From: Sphingomonas lycopersici
Lineage (GTDB): Bacteria; Pseudomonadota; Alphaproteobacteria; Sphingomonadales; Sphingomonadaceae
Direction: 5' to 3'
NCBI RefSeq assembly: GCF_026130605.1
Contig: NZ_JANFAU010000002.1
Location: 186,001 to 250,000 of the forward strand
Length of the DNA: 64,000 nucleotides
Shown here: positions 8,537 to 16,051 of the stretch, piece after piece
Position numbering within the stretch: the stretch's first letter is position 1
Layout of the letters: each line of letters opens with the position of its first letter
The notes under the pieces: model-generated
Seen by the model: only the letters and a program-made list of their open reading frames with translations
Database searches by the model: none
What the model was told of the DNA's origin: nothing
Position numbers and translations under genes: made by a program

Positions 8537-9685
8537 TCACGTCCCCGTGCGGGAAGCGGCCTCCGGGGTGATCAGCGCTGCGATCTCCGCCGCGTCGAAC
8601 CCCAATTCGCCGAGGATCGCCGCATCCTGCCGCTCGCCGGCCATGACCGGGGCGACGGTCGGGCTTTTCGAATAGCGCGGGGCAGGGGCCGGCTGGCGCA
8701 CGCCGCCCGCCTCGACGAAGGTGCCGCGCGCGCGATTGTGCGGATGAGCCCACGCCTCGTCGAAGCCGAGCACCGGGGCGAAGCACACTTCATGCCCGTC
8801 GAACGCAGCGACCCATTCGTCGCGGGTCTTCTCGCGGAAGCGGGCGGTCAATTCGTCCTTGAGCGCGGGCCATTGCCGCGCATCCATCTGCGCCGCCCAT
8901 TTCTCGTCCGTCAGCCCCATCATCTTGCGGAACTCGGCATAGAATTGCGGCTCGATCGCGCCCAATGAGATGAAGCGGCCGTCCTTCGTCTTGTAAGTGT
9001 CGTAGAAATGCGCCGCGGTATCGAGCAGGTTGGTGCCGCGCGCATCGCTCCACCGCCCCATCGCGCGGAACGACCACATCATCGACATCAGCACCGCCGA
9101 GCCGTCGGTCATCGCGGCATCGACCACCTGGCCCTCGCCGGTCGCCCGCGCGTGGAGCAGCGCCGCGAGCATCCCAAAGGCCAGGAACATCCCGCCCCCG
9201 CCGAAATCGCCGACGAGGTTGATCGGCGGGGTCGGCTTCTCGTCCTTGCGGCCGAGCGCGTGGAGTGCGCCCGAAATCGCGATATAGTTGATATCATGCC
9301 CCGGCTCGGAGGCCATCGGGCCGGTCTGCCCCCAGCCGGTCATCCGGCCGTAGACCAGCCTGGGATTGTCGGCGAGCAGCACCTCCGGCCCGAGCCCGAG
9401 CCGTTCCATCACCCCGGGGCGGAAGCCCTCGATGATCGCGTCCGCGGATTTGACGATCCGTCGCACCGCCGCGATCGACGCCGGGTTCTTGAGATCGAGC
9501 CCGATCGACTTGCGGCTGCGCAGCAGCGAATCCTGCGCGTCGATCGTCAGCCCGCCGCCGCGCGCCGGGCGATCGATGCGGATCACCTCGGCGCCGTGAT
9601 CGGCAAGCATCATCCCCGCGAACGGGCCGGGGCCGATCCCGGCGAACTCGACGATACGGATGCCGGATAGGGGCGGGCTGCTCAC
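8537..9685 (-). CDS. CaiB/BaiF family CoA-transferase / alpha-methylacyl-CoA racemase-like protein
   Basis: A 382-residue family III CoA-transferase fold enzyme. Sequence features favour the alpha-methylacyl-CoA racemase branch: the start LSGIRIVEFAGIGPGPFAGM, the GHDINYI segment (catalytic His in racemases) and VVDAAMTDG (catalytic Asp, about residue 189). It would act on an acyl-CoA, either racemising a 2-methyl branch or transferring CoA. GTG at 9685 is chosen because AGGAGAGAG lies just upstream and the family N-terminus begins there; the frame is open further upstream. It is in the same orientation as the 2Fe-2S gene and the carboxylase, 47 bases upstream of the former, which fits acyl-CoA catabolism. 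Confidence 0.88.
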   Translation of the reverse strand: MSSPPLSGIRIVEFAGIGPGPFAGMMLADHGAEVIRIDRPARGGGLTIDAQDSLLRSRKSIGLDLKNPASIAAVRRIVKSADAIIEGFRPGVMERLGLGPEVLLADNPRLVYGRMTGWGQTGPMASEPGHDINYIAISGALHALGRKDEKPTPPINLVGDFGGGGMFLAFGMLAALLHARATGEGQVVDAAMTDGSAVLMSMMWSFRAMGRWSDARGTNLLDTAAHFYDTYKTKDGRFISLGAIEPQFYAEFRKMMGLTDEKWAAQMDARQWPALKDELTARFREKTRDEWVAAFDGHEVCFAPVLGFDEAWAHPHNRARGTFVEAGGVRQPAPAPRYSKSPTVAPVMAGERQDAAILGELGFDAAEIAALITPEAASRTGT

Positions 9686-9779
9686 GACGTCTCTCTCCTG
9701 CTTCGTTGCGCAACGCCTATCGCGCGACAAACGGCGCGACAAGCTAAACATGACAAAAGTTATGGAAGGCCTTTTGATC

Positions 9780-9860
9780 GTCATGCCGGGCTTGACCCGG
9801 CATCCAGAGCCGCGAGTGGCGATGTCTGCGGCGCTGGATGCTGATGTTCGTCAGCATGAG
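9780..9860. repeat. Two adjacent small palindromes upstream of the amidohydrolase pair
   Basis: One stem-loop is centred on ATGCCGGG/CCCGGCAT (9783-9803) and a second on ATGCTGA/TCAGCAT (about 9838-9857), with CATCCAG and CTGGATG pairing between them. It resembles other GTCATGCCGGG-type intergenic repeats in the window. The rest of 9686-9953 shows no gene. Confidence 0.6.
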
Positions 9861-9953
9861 GGGTGGGGGATTCTCGACAGGCGATCGAGCGATCCGTTCT
9901 TGCCTTTGCCCGGCCCGGCGGCCATCACCGCGCGCCATGATGGGAGATAAAAG

Positions 9954-11369
9954 ATGGGTCATGTGAGGGGGCTGCGCCTGCTTGCCGGAGCGGCGGTGGC
10001 GCTGTCGCTGGTGGCGTGCGGCGGGGCGAACGGGGAGCGGCCGAAAACCGCGTCGAGCACGCCGGGCAAGGCCTATTCCCGCGATCCTTACCCTTCGACC
10101 TATCATCGCTATCCCGGCGTCCCGACCCTGGTGCGCAACGTCACCGTGTTCGACGGCGAGGGCGGGCGGATCGACAATGGTTCGGTGCTGTTCGCCGACG
10201 GCAAGATCGTCGCGATCGGTCAGACGCTCGATGCCCCGGCGGGCGCCAGCGTGGTCGACGGGCAGGGCAAGTGGATCACCCCCGGCGTCATCGATATCCA
10301 CAGCCATCTCGGCGATTATCCGAGCCCCGGCATCCGCGCGCTCTCCGACGGCAATGAGGCGACCGCGCCGGTCACCGCCGACGTATGGGCCGAACATAGC
10401 GTGTGGCCGCAGGACCCGGGCTTCGGCCGCGCGCTCGCCAATGGCGGGGTGACGGCGCTGCAGATCCTGCCCGGCTCGGCCAATCTGTTCGGCGGGCGCT
10501 CGGTGGTGCTCAAGAACGTCTATGCGCGCACCACCCAGGCGATGAAATTCCCCGGCGCGCCCTATGGCCTCAAGATGGCGTGCGGCGAGAATCCCAAGCG
10601 CGTCTATGGCTCCAAGGGCCGCGAGCCCTCGACGCGGATGGGCAATATCGCGGTCGATCGCGCGACCTGGGCCAAGGCGCAGACCTACAAGCGCAAATGG
10701 GACAAATATGAGCGCGACGGCGGCGATCAGCCCGAGCGCGACATCGCGATGGACACGCTGCGCGGGGTGCTCGCCGGCGAGATCCGGGTGCAGAACCATT
10801 GCTACCGCGCCGACGAAATGGCCACCGTCCTCGATATGGCGAAGGAGTTCGGCTATCACGTCACCGCCTTCCACCACGCGGTAGAGGCGTACAAGATCGC
10901 CGATCTGCTCAAGGCCAATGACACCTGCGCCGCGGTATGGGCCGATTGGTATGGCTTCAAGATGGAAAGCTATGACGGGATCGGCGCCAATCTCGCCCTG
11001 CTCGAAAAGGCGGGCGCCTGCGCGATGATCCATTCCGACGACGCCAACGGTATCCAGCGGCTCAACCAGGAAGTCGCCAAGGCGCTGTCCGCCGGGCGCC
11101 GCGCGGGGATCGACATCCCCGATGCGGTGGCGTGGAAATGGCTGTCGCTCAACCCCGCCCGCGCGCTCGGGATCGACAATCAGACCGGCAGCCTCAAGCC
11201 GGGCAAGATGGCCGATGTCGTGCTGTGGAACGGCAATCCGTTCAGCGTCTATACCCGCCCCGAGAAGGTGTGGGTGGATGGCGCGCTGCTTTATGATGCC
11301 AATGATCCGAAACGACGCCCGGTGAGCGATTTCGAGCTTGGCCAGCCCGGCTCGGGAGACGTCAAATGA
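9954..11369 (+). CDS. Amidohydrolase-family lipoprotein, metal site intact
   Basis: A 471-residue metal-dependent hydrolase of the imidazolonepropionase-like amidohydrolase group. A lipoprotein signal ends in the lipobox LVAC with Cys22, so it is probably anchored in the cell envelope. The TIM-barrel metal motif DIHSHLGDYPSPG gives His116 and His118. A late HSDDANG supplies the conserved catalytic Asp, and a C-terminal urease-like beta strand region ends with GKMADVVLWNGNPF. A ribosome-binding site GGGAGAT precedes the ATG. Its stop overlaps the next gene by ATGA, so the two products are made together. Substrate unknown; peptidase or lactonase activity is possible for the superfamily. Confidence 0.88.
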   Translation: MGHVRGLRLLAGAAVALSLVACGGANGERPKTASSTPGKAYSRDPYPSTYHRYPGVPTLVRNVTVFDGEGGRIDNGSVLFADGKIVAIGQTLDAPAGASVVDGQGKWITPGVIDIHSHLGDYPSPGIRALSDGNEATAPVTADVWAEHSVWPQDPGFGRALANGGVTALQILPGSANLFGGRSVVLKNVYARTTQAMKFPGAPYGLKMACGENPKRVYGSKGREPSTRMGNIAVDRATWAKAQTYKRKWDKYERDGGDQPERDIAMDTLRGVLAGEIRVQNHCYRADEMATVLDMAKEFGYHVTAFHHAVEAYKIADLLKANDTCAAVWADWYGFKMESYDGIGANLALLEKAGACAMIHSDDANGIQRLNQEVAKALSAGRRAGIDIPDAVAWKWLSLNPARALGIDNQTGSLKPGKMADVVLWNGNPFSVYTRPEKVWVDGALLYDANDPKRRPVSDFELGQPGSGDVK

Positions 11370-12664
11370 TCCGCGCCCTGCTCCTTTCCGCCGCCGCGCT
11401 GATCGCCGCCCCGGCGCTGGCGCAGACCGTCGCGATCACCGGCGCCACCGTCGCGCTCGGCGACGGCAGCGCGCCGATCCAGAACGCCACGCTCGTCTTT
11501 CGCGACGGACGCATCATTGCCGCGGGCAGCGGGGTGGCGGCGCCCGCCGGTGCCGAGGTGATTGACGCGCACGGCAAGTGGGTTTCGCCGGGCCTCGTGG
11601 CCGGCTTCACCGGTCTCGGCCTGCACGATGCGAACGGGATCGAGGAAAGCAACGACGGCAGCGCCAAGGGCAGCCCGTTCGCCGCCGCGATCGACGTTTC
11701 CACCGCGATAAACCCGACCGGGGTGAAGATCGCCAACGAGCGGCTCGGCGGGGTGACCCGCGCGCTCGTCGCGCCCGATACCGGCAATTCGATCTTCGCC
11801 GGGCAGGGCGCGGTGATCGATCTCGGCGACGATGCCGATCCGGTGATGCGCGCGCGCGCCTTCCAATATGTCGAGCTCGGCGAGCATGGCGCCCGCGACG
11901 CGGGCGGCAGCCGCCCCGCGGCTTATGCGCTGTTCCGCGACGCGCTCACCCAGGCGCAGGATTATCGCCGCAACCCGGCGACGTTCGGGGGGCGCGATCG
12001 CGGCGCGCTGATCAAGCGCAGCGATGCCGAGGCGCTGCTCAAGGTGATCGACGGCCAGGTGCCGCTGGTCGTCCATGTCGACCGTGCAAGCGATATCCGC
12101 AATGTGCTGGGGCTGACCCGCGACTATCCCAAGCTGCGGCTGGTGCTGACCGGCGCGAGCGAGGGGTGGCGCGTCGCGCGTGAGATCGCCGCCGCCAAGG
12201 TGCCGGTGATCGCCGCCGCGCTCGCCGATCTGCCCGAGAGTTTCGAGGCGGTCGCCGCGACCGAATCGAACGTCGGACGGATGCGCGCCGCGGGGGTGCA
12301 GGTCGGCCTTTCGGCGGACGGCGCATCGGGCGGCGAGCACAATATCCGCCAATATGCGGGCAATCTCGTCGCGATCACCCGCATCCCGGGCGCGACCGGG
12401 CTCGATTGGGGGCAGGCGCTCGCCTCGATCACCTCGGGGCCGGCCGCAGCGCTCGGGCTCGACGGCGAGATCGGCTCGCTCCGCCCCGGCCGCCGTGCCG
12501 ATGTGATATTGTGGGACGGTGATCCGCTGGAGATCGAATCGCAACCGGTCGCGATCTGGATCGACGGCAAGCCGCAGCCGATGCACTCGCGCCAGACCGA
12601 ATTGCGCGATCGCTATCTGACCCCGACCGAGGGCGCGCTGCCCAAGGCCTATGACCGGCGCTGA
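11366..12664 (+). CDS. Amidohydrolase-family exported protein with degenerate metal site
   Basis: A 432-residue protein with a Sec signal (cleavage after ALA, about residue 19). It shares the fold and ends of its partner: GATVALGDGS near the N-terminus and LRPGRRADVILWDGDPL near the C-terminus. Where the first gene has DIHSHLG, this one has AGFTGLGLHD (about residues 79-88), so the HxH metal ligands are missing. A single His is kept in PLVVHVDR, and SADGASGG replaces the catalytic HSDD segment. It is translationally coupled to the intact gene by an ATGA overlap. It could be a non-catalytic partner subunit or a diverged enzyme; catalysis by the usual mechanism looks unlikely. Confidence 0.82.
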   Translation: MIRALLLSAAALIAAPALAQTVAITGATVALGDGSAPIQNATLVFRDGRIIAAGSGVAAPAGAEVIDAHGKWVSPGLVAGFTGLGLHDANGIEESNDGSAKGSPFAAAIDVSTAINPTGVKIANERLGGVTRALVAPDTGNSIFAGQGAVIDLGDDADPVMRARAFQYVELGEHGARDAGGSRPAAYALFRDALTQAQDYRRNPATFGGRDRGALIKRSDAEALLKVIDGQVPLVVHVDRASDIRNVLGLTRDYPKLRLVLTGASEGWRVAREIAAAKVPVIAAALADLPESFEAVAATESNVGRMRAAGVQVGLSADGASGGEHNIRQYAGNLVAITRIPGATGLDWGQALASITSGPAAALGLDGEIGSLRPGRRADVILWDGDPLEIESQPVAIWIDGKPQPMHSRQTELRDRYLTPTEGALPKAYDRR

Positions 12665-12691
12665 GATTATGTGAGAATGCCGCTCTTCTCC

Positions 12692-12787
12692 CGTCATTCC
12701 CGCGAAGGCGGGAATCCATTCTGGCTGGCCTTAGCAATCGAACCGCGACGGCAGTGCTTCTGGATTCCCGCCTTCGCGGGAATGACG
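12692..12787. repeat. Palindromic intergenic repeat, family A, copy 3
   Basis: Perfect 27-base arms (12692-12718 and 12761-12787) around a 42-base loop starting TTCTGGCTGGCC. It lies between the amidohydrolase pair and the VWA gene. Confidence 0.92.
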
Positions 12788-12834
12788 AAGGAAAGTTTGG
12801 CAGGCTTCTCAGGTCGCTTGGAGGAATTTACCCT

Positions 12835-14013
12835 ATGTTCCTGAACTTCCTGGACGAGCTGCGCGGGGCGGGGATTCCCGCGAGCCTCAAGGAGCATCTC
12901 TTGCTGCTTGAGGCGCTCGACAAGGAAGTGATCGATCGCACGCCTGAGGATTTCTATTATCTGAGCCGCGCGGTCTATGTGAAGGACGAGGGGCTGCTCG
13001 ATCGGTTCGATCAGGTTTTTGCCAAGGTATTCAAGGGGATCGAGACAAGCTTCGCGCAGCCCGGCGCGGAGATCCCCGAGGATTGGCTGAAGGCGGTCGC
13101 CGAGAAGTTCCTGACGCCTGAGGAGATGGAGGCGATCAAGTCGCTCGGCTCGTGGGAGGAGATCATGGAGACGCTCAAGAAGCGTCTCGAAGAGCAGCAG
13201 AAACGCCACGAGGGCGGCAACAAATGGGTCGGTACGGGGGGCACGTCCCCCTATGGCAATTCGGGCTACAATCCCGAGGGCGTGCGGATCGGCGGCGAGA
13301 GCAAGCAGAAGCGCGCGCTCAAGGTGTGGGACCAGCGCGAGTTCAAGAATCTCGACAGCACACGCGAGCTCGGCACCCGCAACATCAAGATCGCGTTGCG
13401 CCGGTTGCGCAAATTCGCCCGCGAGGGCGCGGCGGACGAGCTCGATATCGATGCGACGATCGACGGCACGGCGCGGCAGGGCTGGCTCGACGTCCATATG
13501 CGGCCCGAGCGGCGCAATGCGGTGAAATTGCTGCTGTTCCTCGACGTCGGCGGATCGATGGACCCGTTCATCAAGCTGTGCGAGGAATTGTTCTCCGCCG
13601 CGACCAGCGAGTTCAAGAACCTCGAATTCTTCTATTTCCACAATTGCCCCTATGAGGGGGTGTGGAAGGACAATCGCCGGCGCTTCGCCGAACGCACCCC
13701 GACCTGGGAGGTGCTCCACAAATTCCCCCACGATTACAAACTGGTGTTCGTCGGCGATGCGGCGATGAGCCCGTATGAGATCACCCACCCGGGCGGCTCG
13801 GTCGAGCATTTCAACGAGGAATCGGGCGCGGTGTGGATGCAGCGGCTGGCGACCACTTATCCCGCGGCGGTGTGGCTCAACCCGGTCGCGCAGGCGCAAT
13901 GGGGCTATTCGCAATCGACCAAGATCATCCGCGAGTTGATGAACGATCGCATGTACCCGCTCACGCTTGCCGGGCTGGACGATGCGATGCGCGAGTTGAC
14001 GCGCAAGCGGTGA
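12835..14013 (+). CDS. VWA domain-containing protein, CoxE-like
   Basis: A 392-residue cytoplasmic protein. The N-terminal half is alpha-helical (FLDELRGAGIPASLKEHL, typical of the CoxE/DUF58-like VWA group). The C-terminal VWA domain has a MIDAS metal site in FLDVGGSMD (Asp237 and Ser241, DxGxS). Proteins of this group work with a MoxR AAA+ ATPase to insert metals or remodel protein complexes. The expected ATPase is not adjacent; a MoxR-type gene is at 53866-54720. GGAGG lies 11 bases before the ATG at 12835. The upstream in-frame stretch is inside a palindromic repeat and is not taken as coding. Confidence 0.88.
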   Translation: MFLNFLDELRGAGIPASLKEHLLLLEALDKEVIDRTPEDFYYLSRAVYVKDEGLLDRFDQVFAKVFKGIETSFAQPGAEIPEDWLKAVAEKFLTPEEMEAIKSLGSWEEIMETLKKRLEEQQKRHEGGNKWVGTGGTSPYGNSGYNPEGVRIGGESKQKRALKVWDQREFKNLDSTRELGTRNIKIALRRLRKFAREGAADELDIDATIDGTARQGWLDVHMRPERRNAVKLLLFLDVGGSMDPFIKLCEELFSAATSEFKNLEFFYFHNCPYEGVWKDNRRRFAERTPTWEVLHKFPHDYKLVFVGDAAMSPYEITHPGGSVEHFNEESGAVWMQRLATTYPAAVWLNPVAQAQWGYSQSTKIIRELMNDRMYPLTLAGLDDAMRELTRKR

Positions 14014-14174
14014 GGGCGGGTTGCTTGCGGTGATCGCGGCTCGCAAATCCCCGCCTGTTCGCCGCCGCGCCGGCGGCCCTGACCGGCATATCCCCTGAAG
14101 CAACCGCCCCACCGCCACGCCCCGCTCCAGCGATCTGATCACGAATTTTCGATCGATATCACTGGAGTTGGACA

Positions 14175-14408
14175 ATGAAGCTTCTCGTTTCGGCGATCGC
14201 ACTCGCGATCGCATCGCCCGCGCTTGCGCATCAGAACGCCCCGGCCAATCCCCACGCGGGGCATGCGGCGCCCGCGAAGATGGAAACCTGCACGGCCGAA
14301 CATGCCAAGATGGGGCATTGCAAGATGGCAGCTGCGGCGGACAAAAAAGCCGATGGTATGAAGATGTCGAAGGACAAGAAGATGGACGCGGCCAAAGCGC
14401 CTAAATAG
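14175..14408 (+). CDS. Small exported His/Met/Lys-rich protein, possible metal binder
   Basis: A 77-residue protein with a clear Sec signal (MKLLVSAIALAIASPALA, cleavage before His19). The mature part is about 59 residues and low in complexity, with HAGHAAP, two cysteines in CTAEHAKMGHC, and repeated KM/KKMD motifs with six methionines. His, Met and Cys of this spacing suggest soft-metal (copper or similar) binding in the periplasm; that is inference. TGGAGTTG precedes the ATG. There is no metal efflux gene next to it. I do not recognise a named family. Confidence 0.72.
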   Translation: MKLLVSAIALAIASPALAHQNAPANPHAGHAAPAKMETCTAEHAKMGHCKMAAAADKKADGMKMSKDKKMDAAKAPK

Positions 14409-14503
14409 GCGATCGCGGAGCTGGTCGGGAGGCGTAACGCGCGCTTCCCGGCATCTTGCGGCTTTGTTCTTGATATGTTTCAACTTGCACGATATCCTCG
14501 TCC

Positions 14504-14664
14504 AAGTCCCGCGCTGAAGTCGATGCTTTCTATGCGGCGGCGATGGCTCACGGCGGAAGCGACGAAAGCGCCCCGGCCCGCGCCCACACTATGGGCTCGA
14601 TTGGTACGCCGCCTATCTCCGCGATCCGGCGGGCAACAAGATTTCGGTCGTTTACAACGGGTAA
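14504..14664 (+). pseudogene. Remnant of a VOC/glyoxalase-family gene, frameshifted
   Basis: Frame 1 from 14504 reads KSRAEVDAFYAAAMAHGGSDESAP, typical of the C-terminal half of a glyoxalase/bleomycin-resistance (VOC) protein. Near 14570 the reading continues in another frame as PRPHYGLDWYAAYLRDPAGN, then KISVVYNG and a stop at 14662-14664. Joined, they match the family end (HY...DPxGNK). The N-terminal half is absent upstream, so this is a truncated, frameshifted relic. Confidence 0.72.
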
Positions 14665-14680
14665 GCTAGCGTTTTTGCCG

Positions 14681-14771
<91 letters not shown>

Positions 14772-14872
14772 GCGTCGCGCGGGAGCCGCGCTGTGGCGTG
14801 CTGCGACGATATGTGCAAGCCCGGCGATGACTTGCTGTTTCACAATGCCGCGCGCCGTGCAAGATAAGCGGC

Positions 14873-15907
14873 ATGAGGGGGTTGCTTACGCGCACCATCG
14901 CCGGGTTTGCTCTGCTTGCTGCGGCATCGATCGCCACGCCGGCTGCGGCGCAAGACGAGGCGGGATTCCAGGCCTATCTGCCGACGCTCCGCGCCCAGGC
15001 GCTGGCCGCGGGCGTCCGCCCGGCGACGGTGGATTCGGTTTTCCCGACGCTCACCTTCAGCCAGCGCGTCGTCGATCTCGATCGGCAGCAGCCCGGCGGC
15101 AATCCCAACGCCCCGGTCGCGATGTTCGCGCCTTATCGCATCCAGCATGTCGATGCCGCGCGGATCAGCCGCGGGCGCGCCGCCTATCTCGCCAATCGCA
15201 GCCGGCTCGCGGCGGTCGAGCGCGAGACGGGGGTGCCCGAATCGATCATGGTCGCGATCTGGGGCCACGAGACCAATTACGGCAGCTATACCGGCAATTT
15301 CGATCTGCTGCGCAGCCTCGCCACGCTGGCCTATGAGGGGCGTCGCCGCGATCTGTTCTCGGGCGAGTTCGTCGCCGCGCTGAAGATGCTCGATCGCGGC
15401 GTATCGCGCGCGGACCTCAAGGGCAGCTGGGCCGGTGCCACCGGCAACCCGCAATTCCTCCCCTCGATCTACCTCCGCCTCGCGCGCGACGGCGACGGCG
15501 ACGGCAAGGCCGATATCTGGAACAGCGCGGCGGATACGCTGGCATCGATCGGCAATTATTTCGTCAACGCCGGCTGGCGCCCCGGCCAGCCCTGGGGAAT
15601 CGCGGTCAATGTGCCCGCCGGCTATGATCGCGGCGGGCAGGCCAACCGGCTCGTCTCGCCGCGCTGCCCGCGCGTGTTCGAACGGCACAGCGGGTGGCGA
15701 ACGATGGCCGAATGGCGCGCGCTCGGGCTGGTGCCGCAGGATCGGCCGTGGCCGGGGGACAATGTGCTCGCGACGCTGCTCGAGCCCGACGGCCCCGGCA
15801 AGACCGCCTATCTGCTGACCGGCAATTATCGCGTGATCCTCGACTACAATTGCTCGAATTTCTATGCGCTCTCGGTCGGGCTGCTCGCCGATGCGGTCGA
15901 GCGCTAA
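14873..15907 (+). CDS. Lytic murein transglycosylase (MltB-like)
   Basis: A 344-residue periplasmic enzyme that cleaves the MurNAc-GlcNAc bond of peptidoglycan, leaving a 1,6-anhydro end. A Sec signal ends near residue 26 (TPAAAQ). The SLT2-type catalytic domain has the acid Glu133 in WGHETNYG, followed by GATGNPQFLPS and the Asp/Gly-rich loop DGDGDGKADIW. No C-terminal peptidoglycan-binding repeat is present after about residue 340. It stands alone between tRNA-Ser and the dac-tmk-holB run. Confidence 0.92.
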   Translation: MRGLLTRTIAGFALLAAASIATPAAAQDEAGFQAYLPTLRAQALAAGVRPATVDSVFPTLTFSQRVVDLDRQQPGGNPNAPVAMFAPYRIQHVDAARISRGRAAYLANRSRLAAVERETGVPESIMVAIWGHETNYGSYTGNFDLLRSLATLAYEGRRRDLFSGEFVAALKMLDRGVSRADLKGSWAGATGNPQFLPSIYLRLARDGDGDGKADIWNSAADTLASIGNYFVNAGWRPGQPWGIAVNVPAGYDRGGQANRLVSPRCPRVFERHSGWRTMAEWRALGLVPQDRPWPGDNVLATLLEPDGPGKTAYLLTGNYRVILDYNCSNFYALSVGLLADAVER

Positions 15908-15921
15908 GGCAATTCCCCATA

Positions 15922-15960
15922 TTTACCGTCATGCCGGATCAAGCCCGGCGTGACGGTAAA
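15922..15960. repeat. Palindrome after the lytic transglycosylase gene
   Basis: TTTACCGTCATGCCGG pairs with CCGGCGTGACGGTAAA, 14 bases past the stop. It may act as a terminator on both strands (A/T-flanked stem) and also resembles the GTCATGCCGG-type dispersed palindromes. Confidence 0.65.
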
Positions 15961-16051
15961 GAATGCCAATCCGCAGCGCGTGGGTGACGATGCCGCACCG
16001 CGCGGCTATGGCACCGTTTCGATCATCGTTTAGCCGCTGAGTATCCGCTCC

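Noticed and set aside
9744..11033. A 429-residue frame antisense to the first amidohydrolase
   Set aside because: His/Arg/Asp-rich shadow; the plus-strand gene has lipobox and metal motif.
14015..14110. GGGCGGGTTGCTT and AAGCAACCGCCCC facing each other after the VWA gene
   Set aside because: Arms are short, imperfect and 70 bases apart; too weak to call a defined element.
14475..14669. A 64-residue frame near the tRNA-Ser gene
   Set aside because: It is the wrong frame over the glyoxalase-fold remnant.
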